Assembly: GCA_027484125.1 (NCBI GenBank) | Contig: JAIXUI010000144.1 | Location: 1-33,335 of the forward strand | Direction of reading: 5' to 3' | Length of the DNA stretch: 33,335 nt | Source: Bacteroidota bacterium | Lineage (GTDB): Bacteria > Bacteroidota > Bacteroidia > UBA7662 > JAIXUI01 | Shown: positions 24,256 through 30,602 of the stretch, in pieces | Layout of the letters: each line of letters starts with the position of its first letter | Position numbering within the stretch: the stretch's first letter is position 1 | Notes under the pieces: model-generated | What the model saw: the letters and a program-made list of their open reading frames with translations, nothing else | The model's database searches: none | Told to the model about the DNA's origin: nothing | Made by a program: the position numbers and the translations under genes

Positions 24256-26541
24256 TTAAATGCGAATATTGGCAGCAATTCCCAAGGTTCTAGGCGCACC
24301 CAAATAGCCAGGAACAATGAGGTACATTTGATTGAATGCATTCCTGGCAAATAAACTAAATTGATAGTGCTTCCACTTTTTAGAGAGCCGGATGTCGGAA
24401 ATCAAATCTCCTTGATTATGCCTCGTGCGAAAATCTGCGGTTCCTGAAACCAAGCCGTTGAACTGCTGATCGATGTTGGTCATGAAGCTATTAAACCGCA
24501 CGTTTGCCCCCAACGACCACCCTTTGCAACTTACTTCCAAGTCCATCCGCCAAAGGTGACGATAGCGATATTTCAAGAAATTTTCAGAACTGGAATAGTT
24601 CACACTGGTGTTGATTAAAGGATCGGGATTGTCAAAGTTGTCATCAGTGGCCTGAATCCAAGTGTACCCACCTTGTGCCGCTACTTTCCAAGGTCCATGT
24701 TCCCATTCGGCTCCTGCACTAACTTCAAAACCGTAGATGGTCACATTCGAGAGGTTTCGAGCCAATGCTTCCAATCTGCCATTATTGCCATTTACCCTAA
24801 ACCCAAATTCAATCATGTCGGTATATTGGGTATAGAAGCCTGCTAAGTCGGCGTAACCTTTTAGGAAGCTTTTCCATGCATACCCTTGGCGTAGTCCAAT
24901 TTCTGCTGTATAACCCCGCTCCGACTTCAAGCCGGGATTGGGTGCGACCCAAAAGGTTCCCGCATTGTTATTGACAAAACGCTCCGCCACAGAAGCAGGC
25001 CTGAATCCTTGCCCTACTGAAGCCCTCACGTGGATGGCTTCAGCCAAACGGTAGTTTAAACCCGCTCGAAACACCAAATAATTCTCTGGTGTTAAATCGC
25101 CAATGCTAAATTGCTCAGCCCGTGCCCCCAAGTTGAAACGCCATCGCTTCCAAGCTTGGTCGTATTGCATATAAGCCGCTAAGTTGTGACTTTGGTGATT
25201 GCCGTAAAGTGAATCACTGGACACTTGATTGCCTATATAAACCGCCCCAGCCGAAAGCACGCCTTCAAGAGACTCTCCTAGCAATTGGTTTCGCTGTTGA
25301 AATTGGTACTCAGCGTATCGCATCCACGCTTTTGAACTTCGTCCGGAGCCTTCGCTGCGGTTATCGGTGAAAAACACCCGCGTTCTTAAAGCATGACGGG
25401 TACGGCGGTTGGGAGTAAACACCAAAGAAGGATCCAGGTTGTAGCGAATCAACAATTGTGGATTAGAGGCGTTTTCCTCCGGAAACAAGGCCAGAGAATC
25501 GCTCTTCCAAAAAAGAAAGAACCTCGACGAATCCACCATAAAGGCTCCATTGAGGTTCAATTGCCATTTGGAGGAAAGACTTATTCGGTTGTTGACACTA
25601 AAACGAAGTCGTTTTATGGACTCCGATACGCGATAGCCTTCGTCGTACATGGCATTAAGTCCGGCACTAAAATCCCATCGACCTCCTAATCTTCGGGCAT
25701 GCATCATTTGGAGGTTGGTAGCAGTAGGTGGCGCTTGCCCTTCCCAAGGCCAAACATGCTCCGGGCGTGGTTTTCCATATACTTGATGACTCAAATTCAC
25801 CATGGTTTTAGGCTTTAACCCCGCTTGAATGGTTCTAAAATGAATGATACCACCCAATGCTGAAGCCCCATATTGAGCAGAAGCAGCACCTTTTATCACT
25901 TCTACTTGCTCCACCATTTCTATGGGGATATAGCTCCATTTAGCGTCGCCGGCATCGGCACTTAACAAGGGCATATCATCTACCAACATCAACACACGAG
26001 AGCCGGCACCTTGGGTAAATCCGGAGCCTCCACGAATATTGGCTTGTCCATTGACCATGTTAACTCCAGGCACCCTGTTTAAGCCATCTTCAGCCGTCAA
26101 ACTGTTGTTTTCTTGAAAAACCTTGGGCTTTAACACTTCCATCGAAACGGTAACTTCTTCCAGCTTCTGCTCAAAACGACCGGCTGAAACCACCACGTTG
26201 CCAAGCTGGCTAATACTTTTTTTCATATTAATTTGGCCGGGTATCGCTCCAATAAACTTGGCTTTTTCGTACCCTACCAAAGAAATTACAACCCAATAAT
26301 CGATTAAGTCCTTTTTTACTTCTATTGAAAACAAGCCCTTATCATTCGTTTGAGTGACTTGAATCGGGGCGTTTTGTCCTTTAGCAAATAAAGAAACCAA
26401 AGCCCCTACCAGCGGCTCTTCAGTTTGACCATCAACCACTACAGCAGTAAGCAGCTTGTTGCCTGACTGGGCAGAAACCAAAGGCCTACAAGCTAGGAGA
26501 AGCAGCGTGAAAAGGAGAAAGGAATGGGATAAGTGCTTCAT
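24256..26541 (-). CDS. TonB-dependent outer-membrane receptor with N-terminal carboxypeptidase-regulatory-like domain
   Basis: Outer-membrane importer, 761 aa, powered by TonB-ExbBD. Order: signal peptide (MKHLSHSFLLFTLLLLACRPLVSAQ); a CarboxypepD_reg-like beta-sandwich (about 25-105, VDGQTEEPLVGALVSLFA, FSIEVKK); plug domain (about 115-220: LNRVPGVNMVNGQANIRGG, VLMLVDDMPL, VEQVEVIKGAASAQYGASALGG); then a beta-barrel to the end (GFRPASVAERF, LFARNAFNQMYLIVPGYLGAPR). An upstream TTG gives six more residues, but the ATG at 26541 begins a proper signal peptide and is chosen. The LLLAC in the signal resembles a lipobox; SPI cleavage after SAQ is more likely for this class. The substrate (siderophore, cofactor or glycan) cannot be told. 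No SusD partner is present. Confidence 0.9.
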   Translation of the reverse strand: MKHLSHSFLLFTLLLLACRPLVSAQSGNKLLTAVVVDGQTEEPLVGALVSLFAKGQNAPIQVTQTNDKGLFSIEVKKDLIDYWVVISLVGYEKAKFIGAIPGQINMKKSISQLGNVVVSAGRFEQKLEEVTVSMEVLKPKVFQENNSLTAEDGLNRVPGVNMVNGQANIRGGSGFTQGAGSRVLMLVDDMPLLSADAGDAKWSYIPIEMVEQVEVIKGAASAQYGASALGGIIHFRTIQAGLKPKTMVNLSHQVYGKPRPEHVWPWEGQAPPTATNLQMMHARRLGGRWDFSAGLNAMYDEGYRVSESIKRLRFSVNNRISLSSKWQLNLNGAFMVDSSRFFLFWKSDSLALFPEENASNPQLLIRYNLDPSLVFTPNRRTRHALRTRVFFTDNRSEGSGRSSKAWMRYAEYQFQQRNQLLGESLEGVLSAGAVYIGNQVSSDSLYGNHQSHNLAAYMQYDQAWKRWRFNLGARAEQFSIGDLTPENYLVFRAGLNYRLAEAIHVRASVGQGFRPASVAERFVNNNAGTFWVAPNPGLKSERGYTAEIGLRQGYAWKSFLKGYADLAGFYTQYTDMIEFGFRVNGNNGRLEALARNLSNVTIYGFEVSAGAEWEHGPWKVAAQGGYTWIQATDDNFDNPDPLINTSVNYSSSENFLKYRYRHLWRMDLEVSCKGWSLGANVRFNSFMTNIDQQFNGLVSGTADFRTRHNQGDLISDIRLSKKWKHYQFSLFARNAFNQMYLIVPGYLGAPRTLGIAANIRI

Positions 26542-26560
26542 AGAAAGGTAAAAAAACAAA

Positions 26561-26588
26561 AAATCCCGTGCTGTTACGTACGGGATTT
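26561..26588 (-). terminator. Rho-independent terminator after ferredoxin
   Basis: AAATCCCGT and ACGGGATTT pair over 9 bp around a 10-nt loop. On the minus strand the stem runs into a long T-rich tract. It lies 20 nt beyond the ferredoxin stop and directly before the TonB receptor start. Confidence 0.85.
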
Positions 26589-26607
26589 CAAGAGAAACAG
26601 AATAGAG

Positions 26608-26958
26608 TTAATCGAGGTGAAGCGAAGCCTTACGAGCGAGGAGCACTTCCTTGCTTTCACGGCGTTCCGGATCATCTACGCAGCAATCTACCGGACAAAC
26701 GGCCGCGCATTGCGGTTCTTCGTGAAAACCTACACACTCGGTGCATTTGTCTGGGACAATGTAGTAAACATCATCGGCTACGGGAGCATGGCGTTCCTCT
26801 GCTGAAACTTCATTTCCGTCGATGGTAGTAAAAGTGCCGGAAACTTTGGTGCCGTCGTTAAACGCCCAGTCTATCCCGCCTTCGTAGATCGCGTTATTGG
26901 GACATTCCGGCTCGCATGCACCACAATTGATGCATTCGTCGGTGATCATGATGGCCAT
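26608..26958 (-). CDS. Dicluster 2[4Fe-4S] ferredoxin
   Basis: Cytosolic electron carrier, 116 aa. Cluster I: C9, C12, C15, C19 in [12 protein letters not shown]. Cluster II: C72, C75, C84, C88 in [18 protein letters not shown], with the six-residue extra loop between the second and third cysteines known from Allochromatium-type ferredoxins; C92 and C93 follow. About 50 residues, including the [11 protein letters not shown] stretch, lie between the clusters, as usual in Bacteroidota. The frame is open to 27042, but the ATG at 26958 begins at the normal ferredoxin N-terminus ([13 protein letters not shown]) and sits 26 nt after a good promoter box. Divergent from the acyl-CoA reductase gene. 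Confidence 0.93.
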   Translation of the reverse strand: MAIMITDECINCGACEPECPNNAIYEGGIDWAFNDGTKVSGTFTTIDGNEVSAEERHAPVADDVYYIVPDKCTECVGFHEEPQCAAVCPVDCCVDDPERRESKEVLLARKASLHLD

Positions 26959-26984
26959 AGTGAAAAGGTTTGAATTACTTTGTG

Positions 26985-27014
26985 CGAAAGTACCTGAAAA
27001 GGCTGAATTGTCAA
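26985..27014 (-). promoter_or_regulatory. Promoter of ferredoxin: TTG-N19-TACTTTCG
   Basis: The minus strand reads TTG (27014-27012), 19 nt of spacer, TACTTTCG (26992-26985), then 26 nt to the ATG at 26958. One of the best promoter matches in the window. It falls outside the longer upstream frame's start, which supports the shorter ferredoxin. Confidence 0.65.
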
Positions 27015-27033
27015 CCCTCCCGGAATAAGTTCC

Positions 27034-28068
27034 ATGCAACACCCTACCCTACTCGGCGCGCTCGCATTAGGTGACGCCATTCGCGATTTGCTTCAAAACC
27101 CAGAACGTGACGCGCTTTACAGCCGTATTGGCCATCAAAACGCTTGGTTTACTACTGAAAACTTGGAGCATGCCTTGTCTCATTGGGCTTCGCTCTTGCA
27201 GGAAGCGCCTTTAATTGCCTGGTGGGAAGCAGAAAGCATTGTTAAAACCCCAGTATTGAAGAAAATTGGAATCGTAATGGCCGGGAACATTCCCTTAGTT
27301 GGTCTGCATGACCTTTTAGCAGTATGGATTACGGGGCATCATGCCGTGGTGAAATGCGCAAGCAACGATGACATTCTGCTTCCCTATCTGGTAAAGAAAG
27401 CAACGGAAAAACAGCCAAGCTTGACAGAAAATATCACTTGGGCAGAAAAACTTACCGATGCTGATGCTGTTATTGCCACGGGTTCCGACAATACCGCCCG
27501 CTATTTCAAGCAGTATTTTGGCCACTTGCCCCATATCATTCGGAAGAATAGAAACAGCCTAGCCATTATATCCGGATTTGAATCAGACGAAGCCCTCGCT
27601 CCACTCAAAGAAGACCTCATCCGTTATTTTGGGCTTGGTTGCCGCTCGGTTTCTCATGTCCTGATTCCGGAAGATTTCGACCCAACCCGAATCATCAAAC
27701 TGCTCGACAACGAGCTTAGTTTGGTTCATCACCACAAGTACTTCAACAATTTCGAGTACCATTACGCCATACATCTATTAAACAGAACCCCTCATTACAC
27801 CAACAATGTGGTGCTGATGACCGAATCTGACAGCCTTGCCAGCCCTTTGGGGATGTTACACTACAGCAGGTATTCCACCAGAGCATCACTAGATGAAAAA
27901 ATCAAGGCTTGGGGCGACCAAATCCAAGTCACTGTTTCCGCCGATAGTTGGTTTCCAGGTAGCATCCCATTTGGCACCAGCCAGCAACCAGGACTTACTA
28001 CCTATGCAGATGGAGTAAATACCATTAGTTGGTTGTTGGGACTTCAGGATACCTCCCATCAATCCTAG
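27034..28068 (+). CDS. Acyl-CoA reductase, LuxC family
   Basis: A 344-aa protein of the LuxC/aldehyde-dehydrogenase-like superfamily, which reduces activated fatty acyl groups to aldehydes with NADPH. Seen: [19 protein letters not shown] (78-94, cofactor-binding region), [43 protein letters not shown] and the likely nucleophile C203 in [15 protein letters not shown]. It is shorter than luciferase-system LuxC (about 480 aa) but in the size range of Bacteroidota acyl-CoA reductases. No luxE, luxD or luciferase genes are nearby, so bioluminescence is not implied; aldehyde or wax-type lipid metabolism is more likely. Its start lies 75 nt from the divergent ferredoxin start. Confidence 0.85.
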   Translation: MQHPTLLGALALGDAIRDLLQNPERDALYSRIGHQNAWFTTENLEHALSHWASLLQEAPLIAWWEAESIVKTPVLKKIGIVMAGNIPLVGLHDLLAVWITGHHAVVKCASNDDILLPYLVKKATEKQPSLTENITWAEKLTDADAVIATGSDNTARYFKQYFGHLPHIIRKNRNSLAIISGFESDEALAPLKEDLIRYFGLGCRSVSHVLIPEDFDPTRIIKLLDNELSLVHHHKYFNNFEYHYAIHLLNRTPHYTNNVVLMTESDSLASPLGMLHYSRYSTRASLDEKIKAWGDQIQVTVSADSWFPGSIPFGTSQQPGLTTYADGVNTISWLLGLQDTSHQS

Positions 28069-28288
28069 TGCTTTACTTCAATTGGCTATTCAGCCCCTGT
28101 TAACTGGCTACATTTCGATGTTCAATAAATCTTCAACTTCAAATACGAACCTAGAGAGACCGACTTCGCACGTTGGGGAAAACAATAATCCTTCTATCCA
28201 TTAGGTATAATTTTACCGCTACAAAAAGCTATAAAAACAGCAGTGAGTAAACTGTTGCCCCTTTGGGGGAGTTAAAAATCGTATGTGA
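28069..28288. other. Non-coding stretch before the tandem array
   Basis: No gene is seen. Near its end (about 28247-28268) a diverged unit of the following array is visible, GTAAACT..CCCCTTTGGGG, which also makes a compact hairpin (CCCC-TTT-GGGG, flanked by AACT/AGTT, 28250-28273). No T run follows, so it is not a typical terminator for the acyl-CoA reductase gene. Confidence 0.5.
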
Positions 28289-28603
28289 GTAAGCTTTCAA
28301 CCTTTGAGGGTAAACTTTCAACCCTTGTGGGTAAACTTTCAACCTTTGAGGGTAAACTTTCAACCATTGTGGGTAAACTTTCAACCCTTGTGGGTAAGCT
28401 TTCAACCCTTGTGGGTAAGCTCTCAACCCTTGTGGGTAAGCTCTCAACCCTTGTGGGTAAGCTCTCAACCCTTGTGGGTAAGCTCTCAACCCCTGTGAAT
28501 AAGTTCTCAACCCTTGTGGGTAAGCTCTCAACCCCTGTGAGTAAGCTCTCAACCCTTGTGGGTAAGCTTTCAATCCCAGTGGGTAAACTTTTAACTCTTG
28601 TGA
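28289..28603. repeat. Tandem array of fifteen 21-bp units (minisatellite)
   Basis: Fifteen contiguous units of 21 bp with consensus GTAAGCTCTCAACCCTTGTGG and no spacers. Units at 28415, 28436 and 28457 are identical; the edges are more diverged, and a degenerate unit follows at 28604-28624. Most differences are single substitutions (AAA/AAG, CTT/CTC, CTT/TTT/ATT). Each typical unit carries ACCC-TTGT-GGGT, able to fold into a 4-bp hairpin; in the last unit both arms change together (ACTC-TTGT-GAGT). Because 21 is a multiple of 3, frames stay open on both strands and predict heptads such as KLSTLVG, LPTRVES and YPQGLRA. All such frames begin with GTG or TTG, so coding is doubtful. Confidence 0.95.
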
Positions 28604-28896
28604 GTAACGACAACTCTGCTGTGACTATATGCGATGCATGGGGAAGTAACTATTGAACTCAAAGCGAGGATCTTGAAGCCAAATTGCGTTTAGTTCTTAC
28701 TTCATGCCGACTGTGACCTAGGATATAAAAGACTTATAAACTTATAGCGAATACCAGATTATAAAATCACGTCAAGAATCTAGTAAGGAAAAAAAATGGG
28801 CATTCTAACTAAATAAATGATTCAGGCATTGTCTTCGTCAATTAGGCAAAATAGAAGAAACGCCCTATGAATTTGAAGAAAAAACTTAAAAAGATA
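28604..28896. other. A/T-rich non-coding stretch between tandem array and promoter
   Basis: Starts with a decayed array unit, then has short A/T-rich sequence with no frame worth calling. A 13-codon ATG frame (MNLKKKLKKIFGV, from 28867) overlaps the promoter and is not supported. Nothing else is seen. Confidence 0.5.
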
Positions 28897-28927
28897 TTTG
28901 GAGTTTAAGAACCGTTTATTAACTTCG
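28897..28927 (+). promoter_or_regulatory. Strong promoter: TTTG-N19-TAACTTCG
   Basis: TTTG (28897-28900), exactly 19 nt, TAACTTCG (28920-28927): the most complete match to the Bacteroidota consensus in the window, with the same box as dnaE. Four nt later comes the ATG of a 41-codon ORF, repeating the 4-nt gap of dnaE and lgt. No terminator is seen before the orphan gene at 29444, so it may drive that gene through a 0.5-kb leader. Confidence 0.65.
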
Positions 28928-28931
28928 AATC

Positions 28932-29057
28932 ATGAGAACAAGGAAAAATAACATGAAGCTCAGCAGTCCGGATTGCAGCAAAGCCGGCAGAGCTGATGTA
29001 TGCCTTGCTCATTGTATTCGAAAAACCATCAAACCGATTACCACCTTTCTCTCTTAA
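28932..29057 (+). CDS. Putative 41-aa cysteine-containing small protein or leader peptide
   Basis: An ATG 4 nt after the TAACTTCG box opens 41 codons ending in TAA (followed at once by TGA). The product begins MRTRKNNMKLSSPDCSKAGR, has three cysteines (15, 24, 28), is strongly basic and ends CIRKTIKPITTFLS. A second ATG at codon 8 is possible. No signal peptide, membrane helix or known family is recognised. The stop codon lies in the loop of one of two mutually exclusive hairpins, which suggests a leader peptide more than an independent protein. The call rests on promoter position and arrangement, not homology. Confidence 0.35.
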   Translation: MRTRKNNMKLSSPDCSKAGRADVCLAHCIRKTIKPITTFLS

Positions 29058-29088
29058 TGAGAGAGGACGTTAATCAACGCTCTCTCTC
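29047..29088 (+). promoter_or_regulatory. Mutually exclusive hairpins at the end of the 41-codon ORF (possible RNA switch)
   Basis: GAGAGAG (29059-29065) can pair upstream with TTCTCTC (29047-29053; loop TTAAT contains the ORF stop) or downstream with CTCTCTC (29082-29088; inner stem CGTT/AACG with loop AATC). Both pairings cannot exist together. Translation through the ORF would disturb the first. No known riboswitch family is recognised. Confidence 0.4.
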
Positions 29089-29092
29089 TAAT

Positions 29093-29184
29093 CCGGTTAA
29101 AGATAGGTTTACCTTACCGGTTAGGGTTATTTGGCTAGAGTTATTTCCGGCCAGTCCGGTGTTTATACCGGATTAGGGACGTCC
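29093..29184 (+). repeat. Cluster of CCGG-stem hairpins
   Basis: CCGGT (29093-29097) pairs with ACCGG (29116-29120). TCCGGT (29155-29160) pairs perfectly with ACCGGA (29167-29172) around GTTTAT. A GGACGTCC palindrome follows (29177-29184). Related CCGG words also occur inside the 41-codon ORF. The stretch is non-coding and structure-rich; role unknown. Confidence 0.5.
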
Positions 29185-29443
29185 TCTTCCGCAATTTTCA
29201 TGTTGTTAATATCAGATTCTACCGTTGCATCAATGTGCCAGGTAACGGCTGAATGGTGATGTAAGCAATATGCTCCTGTGATATAGTTCAGCGGATAAAG
29301 GGGCTTCATCACATATGTCAGGGAGAGCTGAAAAGCGTTGACTCAGCACTGACTCACCCAACCTTCATTAGCGCATCCTTATGCAGGCAACCTTTTTTCA
29401 GGCTTGATGCGAAGCCATTTCTTAATCTATTCCCTTTACTAAC
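29185..29443. other. Non-coding stretch before the orphan gene
   Basis: No gene, and no promoter box close to the orphan gene's ATG. A small hairpin GGCTT-GATGCG-AAGCC (29401-29416) lies 28 nt before that ATG, and GCTGA/TCAGC words flank 29327-29347. No T run follows either, so transcription from the promoter at 28897 could pass through. Confidence 0.4.
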
Positions 29444-30112
29444 ATGTCTAACCTTGTTTTCAGCCGTCAAATCGATCAATTCCACGCTCATTTAATGCTT
29501 GCCATTTCGTACGGCACAGCATGGTCACCCAAACAAAACCATCTCACCATTGCTCATCTTCAACAACGTTTAGATTATTGGAGAGCCATGCACTTAACCA
29601 TTTCAAAGCACAATACCGCCATTCAACAACTCAGAAACTCCAGAGTTTCTAAAATGAAAGAAGGCATCTTTAATGCAAAAAGAATTCGTTGGAACTTAGA
29701 GCTAGCACTCCATCAAGATGATCCGAGAAGAATGCAAATCATCACTCTTTTCAAAGAAATGCATAACAACAGGCCTGCAAAACCTGTAACTCCTATGGAA
29801 CCAAAGTCAAAACGTTCACTTTCAAAAAGGGCCTTCACCGATAGAATAGACCAATTTATCCGATTGAGTGCTATTCTTGATGGAACTCCTGAATACATTC
29901 CAGAAGAAGAAGAATTAAGTGCGGACAATTGGAAGCAGTTGGTGCTTGACTTGATAGAGTTAAGAGAAAGCTGCCAAAACGCAGATATTAAAGAGGAGCA
30001 ATACCGTATTCTTTTGGAAAATGGAAAAAAAGAGCTTTCCAAGTTCATCCACGAGATTAATCGTTATGCTATGATCAGGCAACTGAAACACAAAGTTCAA
30101 TTAGCCGGTTAA
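29444..30112 (+). CDS. Uncharacterised protein of two related helical halves
   Basis: A 222-aa soluble, helical, charged protein without signal peptide, membrane helix or known catalytic motif. It looks like an internal duplication: FSRQIDQF (6-13) and FTDRIDQF (131-138), each followed at similar distance by an aromatic-x-P segment (AWSPKQNHLTIAHLQQRLDYW, 26-46; EYIPEEEELSADNWKQLVLDL, 150-170) and a long helical tail. A basic, proline-rich linker (about 108-130, RPAKPVTPMEPKSKRS) joins them. The layout resembles, from memory, a large unnamed Bacteroidota family with YxPxxxxL motifs in both halves; this was not verified. It is the only gene in a 2.5-kb region, with a terminator 230 nt beyond. 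Confidence 0.75.
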   Translation: MSNLVFSRQIDQFHAHLMLAISYGTAWSPKQNHLTIAHLQQRLDYWRAMHLTISKHNTAIQQLRNSRVSKMKEGIFNAKRIRWNLELALHQDDPRRMQIITLFKEMHNNRPAKPVTPMEPKSKRSLSKRAFTDRIDQFIRLSAILDGTPEYIPEEEELSADNWKQLVLDLIELRESCQNADIKEEQYRILLENGKKELSKFIHEINRYAMIRQLKHKVQLAG

Positions 30113-30165
30113 TGAAAAATCACTTTTCAAACCAAGGATTATCATTAACCTAGTTTAAAACCAAC

Positions 30166-30195
30166 CTTGCAAATTGGATCAAGAGTTTAGCCTTG
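30166..30195 (+). promoter_or_regulatory. Possible promoter CTTG-N18-TAGCCTTG for a small RNA
   Basis: CTTG (30166-30169), 18 nt, TAGCCTTG (30188-30195; one mismatch to TAnnTTTG). With the terminator at 30343-30365 it would define an RNA of roughly 165 nt. Weak match, spacing one short. Confidence 0.25.
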
Positions 30196-30342
30196 CACGA
30201 AGTAATATGGAAAGGGTCAAACAGTTATGTGGTTGTTCAGCAATCCATTTTTAATTAATCAACTTACCTTAACTTTTAGCCATTGATTACTTAAGAGAAG
30301 GGCCATTATTTCTTTTCAACTTAACTTTTACTAGTACTCTCA

Positions 30343-30365
30343 AGCCGGATTCGTCCGGCTTTTTT
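30343..30365 (+). terminator. Rho-independent terminator with TTCG tetraloop
   Basis: AGCCGGA-TTCG-TCCGGCT, a 7-bp perfect stem with a stable TTCG loop, followed by a T run. It ends either the long 3' region of the orphan gene or a separate small RNA. Confidence 0.9.
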
Positions 30366-30602
30366 ATTGATGCACGAATAAACGCAAGCTGAATGATCAA
30401 ACTGTTCGGCTCTTCTTAGAGAAAATTCAAAGCTAAAAATGCTACACCTTGATCTTAACAATTGAAATGTTACACAAACTGAAAACTACCGTATTGTTGA
30501 TCGAGTGTTTCCCAACTTAAAAGGGTAAAAACTATCGGGTATAGATGGACAAAGTATATACTGAATAGAATAAGATTCTTAACTTTCGTTAGAATTAATT
30601 TT

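Larger units (their letters stand above)
30113..30602. other. Non-coding stretch after the orphan gene
   Basis: Contains a weak promoter-like site (30166-30195), a TAATCAA/TTGATTA inverted repeat, two TTAACTTTTA direct copies about 50 nt apart and a strong terminator (30343-30365). The last 240 nt lead up to the next secreted-protein gene, with an imperfect box (TAACTTTC, 30580-30587) 15 nt before its ATG. No gene is seen. Confidence 0.5.

Noticed and set aside
27034-28068. Bioluminescence operon
   Set aside because: Only a LuxC-family reductase is present; luxA, luxB, luxD and luxE are absent and the protein is much shorter than luciferase-system LuxC.
28289-28603. CRISPR array
   Set aside because: Repeats are only 21 bp and contiguous, without spacers, and no cas gene is in the window.
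28229-28656. Heptad-repeat proteins predicted from the 21-bp array (KLSTLVG, LPTRVES, YPQGLRA)
   Set aside because: The frames exist because the unit is a multiple of three. All start with GTG or TTG, none has a promoter or family, and several frames are equally open.
29444-30112. Transposase or HUH-type (REP-associated) endonuclease next to palindromic DNA
   Set aside because: No HUH motif, no catalytic tyrosine context, no DDE pattern and no terminal inverted repeats were found; the protein is helical with an internal duplication.
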